DNA of 64,000 bases from contig CAWGWA010000013.1 in the NCBI GenBank assembly GCA_963826105.1, forward strand, positions 509,570 through 573,569. Direction: 5' to 3'. Position 1 is the first letter of the stretch, and every line of letters starts with the position of its first letter. The DNA comes from WHTI01 sp963826105. GTDB taxonomy: Bacteria > Actinomycetota > CADDZG01 > WHSQ01. Position numbers and translations under genes: made by a program. A model generated the notes under the pieces. It did not search any database, was not told the DNA's origin, and worked only from the letters and a program-made list of their open reading frames with translations. Below, piece after piece: positions 63,373 to 64,000 of this stretch.

Positions 63373-64000
63373 ATGGCTCCCGACACCTCGGTTCCCGGCC
63401 GCGTGGCGGTGCTCGGGATGGGCCTCATCGGGGGCTCGTTCGCGCTCGCGCTGTCCGCGGCGGACCCCGAGGTAGCGATCGTGGGGCACGACCCGGACGC
63501 CGAAGGCCTCGCGGCGGCACTCGAGCGCGGGATCATTCAGGAGGCCGCCGATAGCGCCGAGGCGGCGGTCGCCGGAGCCGGGCTCGTCGTCCTTGCCATG
63601 CCGGTCGACCTGATCCCTGCCTCGTGCCGGGCTTTGGCCGGCCACGTCCATCCCGACGCAGCCGTGACCGACGTGGGCAGTGCCAAGCTCGATGTGGTGA
63701 CCGCGGGCGAGGAGGCCTTCGGTGGACGCTTCGTCGGTGGCCACCCCATGGCCGGCTCGGAGCGCCACGGCATCGACGCTGCCGACGCGGAGTTGTTCGG
63801 GGGAGCGTGGTGGATCCTGACTCCGACCGAGCAGACCTCCTCGGACGCCTACGCGCGGGTCCGGTCCCTCGTCGGCTCCCTGAACGCCCTGCCGGTTGCC
63901 CTCGACCCAACGATTCACGACGCCCTGATCGCACGGCTCAGTCACGTTCCCCAGCTTGCCGCCAGTGCTCTGGTGTCGACCGCCGCGGCCGGGGGCGATC
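63373..64000 (+). CDS. tyrA: Prephenate dehydrogenase, 5' part (runs off the window)
   Basis: First 209 residues of an NAD-dependent TyrA: RVAVLGMGLIGGSFALALS (dinucleotide loop), VGHDPDAEGL, VTDVGSAKLDVV, GGHPMAGSERHGIDAA (active-site His region) and LTPTEQTSSDAY. Oxidative decarboxylation of prephenate to 4-hydroxyphenylpyruvate. The ATG at 63373 lies 2 bases after aroH; the GTG at 63367, overlapping the aroH stop, is an alternative. No stop before base 64000. Confidence 0.93.
   Translation, partial: MAPDTSVPGRVAVLGMGLIGGSFALALSAADPEVAIVGHDPDAEGLAAALERGIIQEAADSAEAAVAGAGLVVLAMPVDLIPASCRALAGHVHPDAAVTDVGSAKLDVVTAGEEAFGGRFVGGHPMAGSERHGIDAADAELFGGAWWILTPTEQTSSDAYARVRSLVGSLNALPVALDPTIHDALIARLSHVPQLAASALVSTAAAGGD

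Overview
The window is about 64 kb of high-GC, densely packed bacterial DNA from a deep-branching actinomycete-like organism (Actinomycetota), probably environmental. Three things support this. The gene order tlyA-nadK-recN-steA-steB-...-pyrG-...-xerD-...-parA-...-scpA-scpB-rluB matches the Mycobacterium tuberculosis Rv1694-Rv1711 block as I remember it. An arginine operon regulated by ArgR is present. There is also a 13E12-family HNH gene under a Gram-positive LexA box. Many starts are GTG or TTG and neighbouring genes often overlap by 1-4 bases. Roughly a dozen genes carry one or more frameshifts. Several sit at G or C runs one base short of the expected frame, so much of this looks like long-read consensus error rather than decay. 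I describe such genes across the break.

Layout. 0.6-3.4 kb: a badly frameshifted PAS-GAF-PP2C phosphatase, a double-ACT protein and peptide deformylase. 3.4-10.6 kb: argC-J-B-D-R-G-H behind an 18-bp ARG-box palindrome, with argF absent. 10.6-15.9 kb: a 23S-5S rRNA operon with no 16S beside it, flanked by two RibD-C/DHFR-like genes. Its 23S gene is interrupted by a 321-nt group I intron exactly at E. coli position U2500 in the peptidyl-transferase loop. 15.9-31.6 kb: accessory and metabolic genes, including a TPR protein, MBL hydrolase, lipid kinase, tryptophan dioxygenase, glutaryl-CoA dehydrogenase-like enzyme, HAD phosphatase, two paralogous secreted proteins, and a SoxR-like regulator facing an SDR/QueA-like pair. 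29.3-33.9 kb: a KimA-like permease divergent from a KdpD/KdpE-like two-component system. 33.9-40.8 kb: PfkB kinase, rhomboid protease, phasin-like protein, tlyA, nadK, a broken sugar dehydrogenase and a LexA-controlled HNH protein.

40.8-64 kb is the conserved core: recN, steA, steB, an envelope group (murJ, GT4, an alkaline-phosphatase-fold polytopic protein, an MraY/WecA-like transferase), pyrG, ald, xerD, a DksA-like protein, deoB, parA, a ribbon-helix-helix gene, a 1.6-kb non-coding region, an M50 protease, trpS, scpA, scpB, rluB, aroH and the start of tyrA.

The two strongest discoveries are the L2500 group I intron and the parA/RHH/non-coding cluster. The latter resembles a plasmid type Ib partition locus placed next to the condensin genes. 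TTGTNNACAA and TTGTCGATA motifs occur before parA, throughout the non-coding region, and again before scpA and aroH. This may be a chromosomal partition centromere and/or a regulon of the RHH protein.
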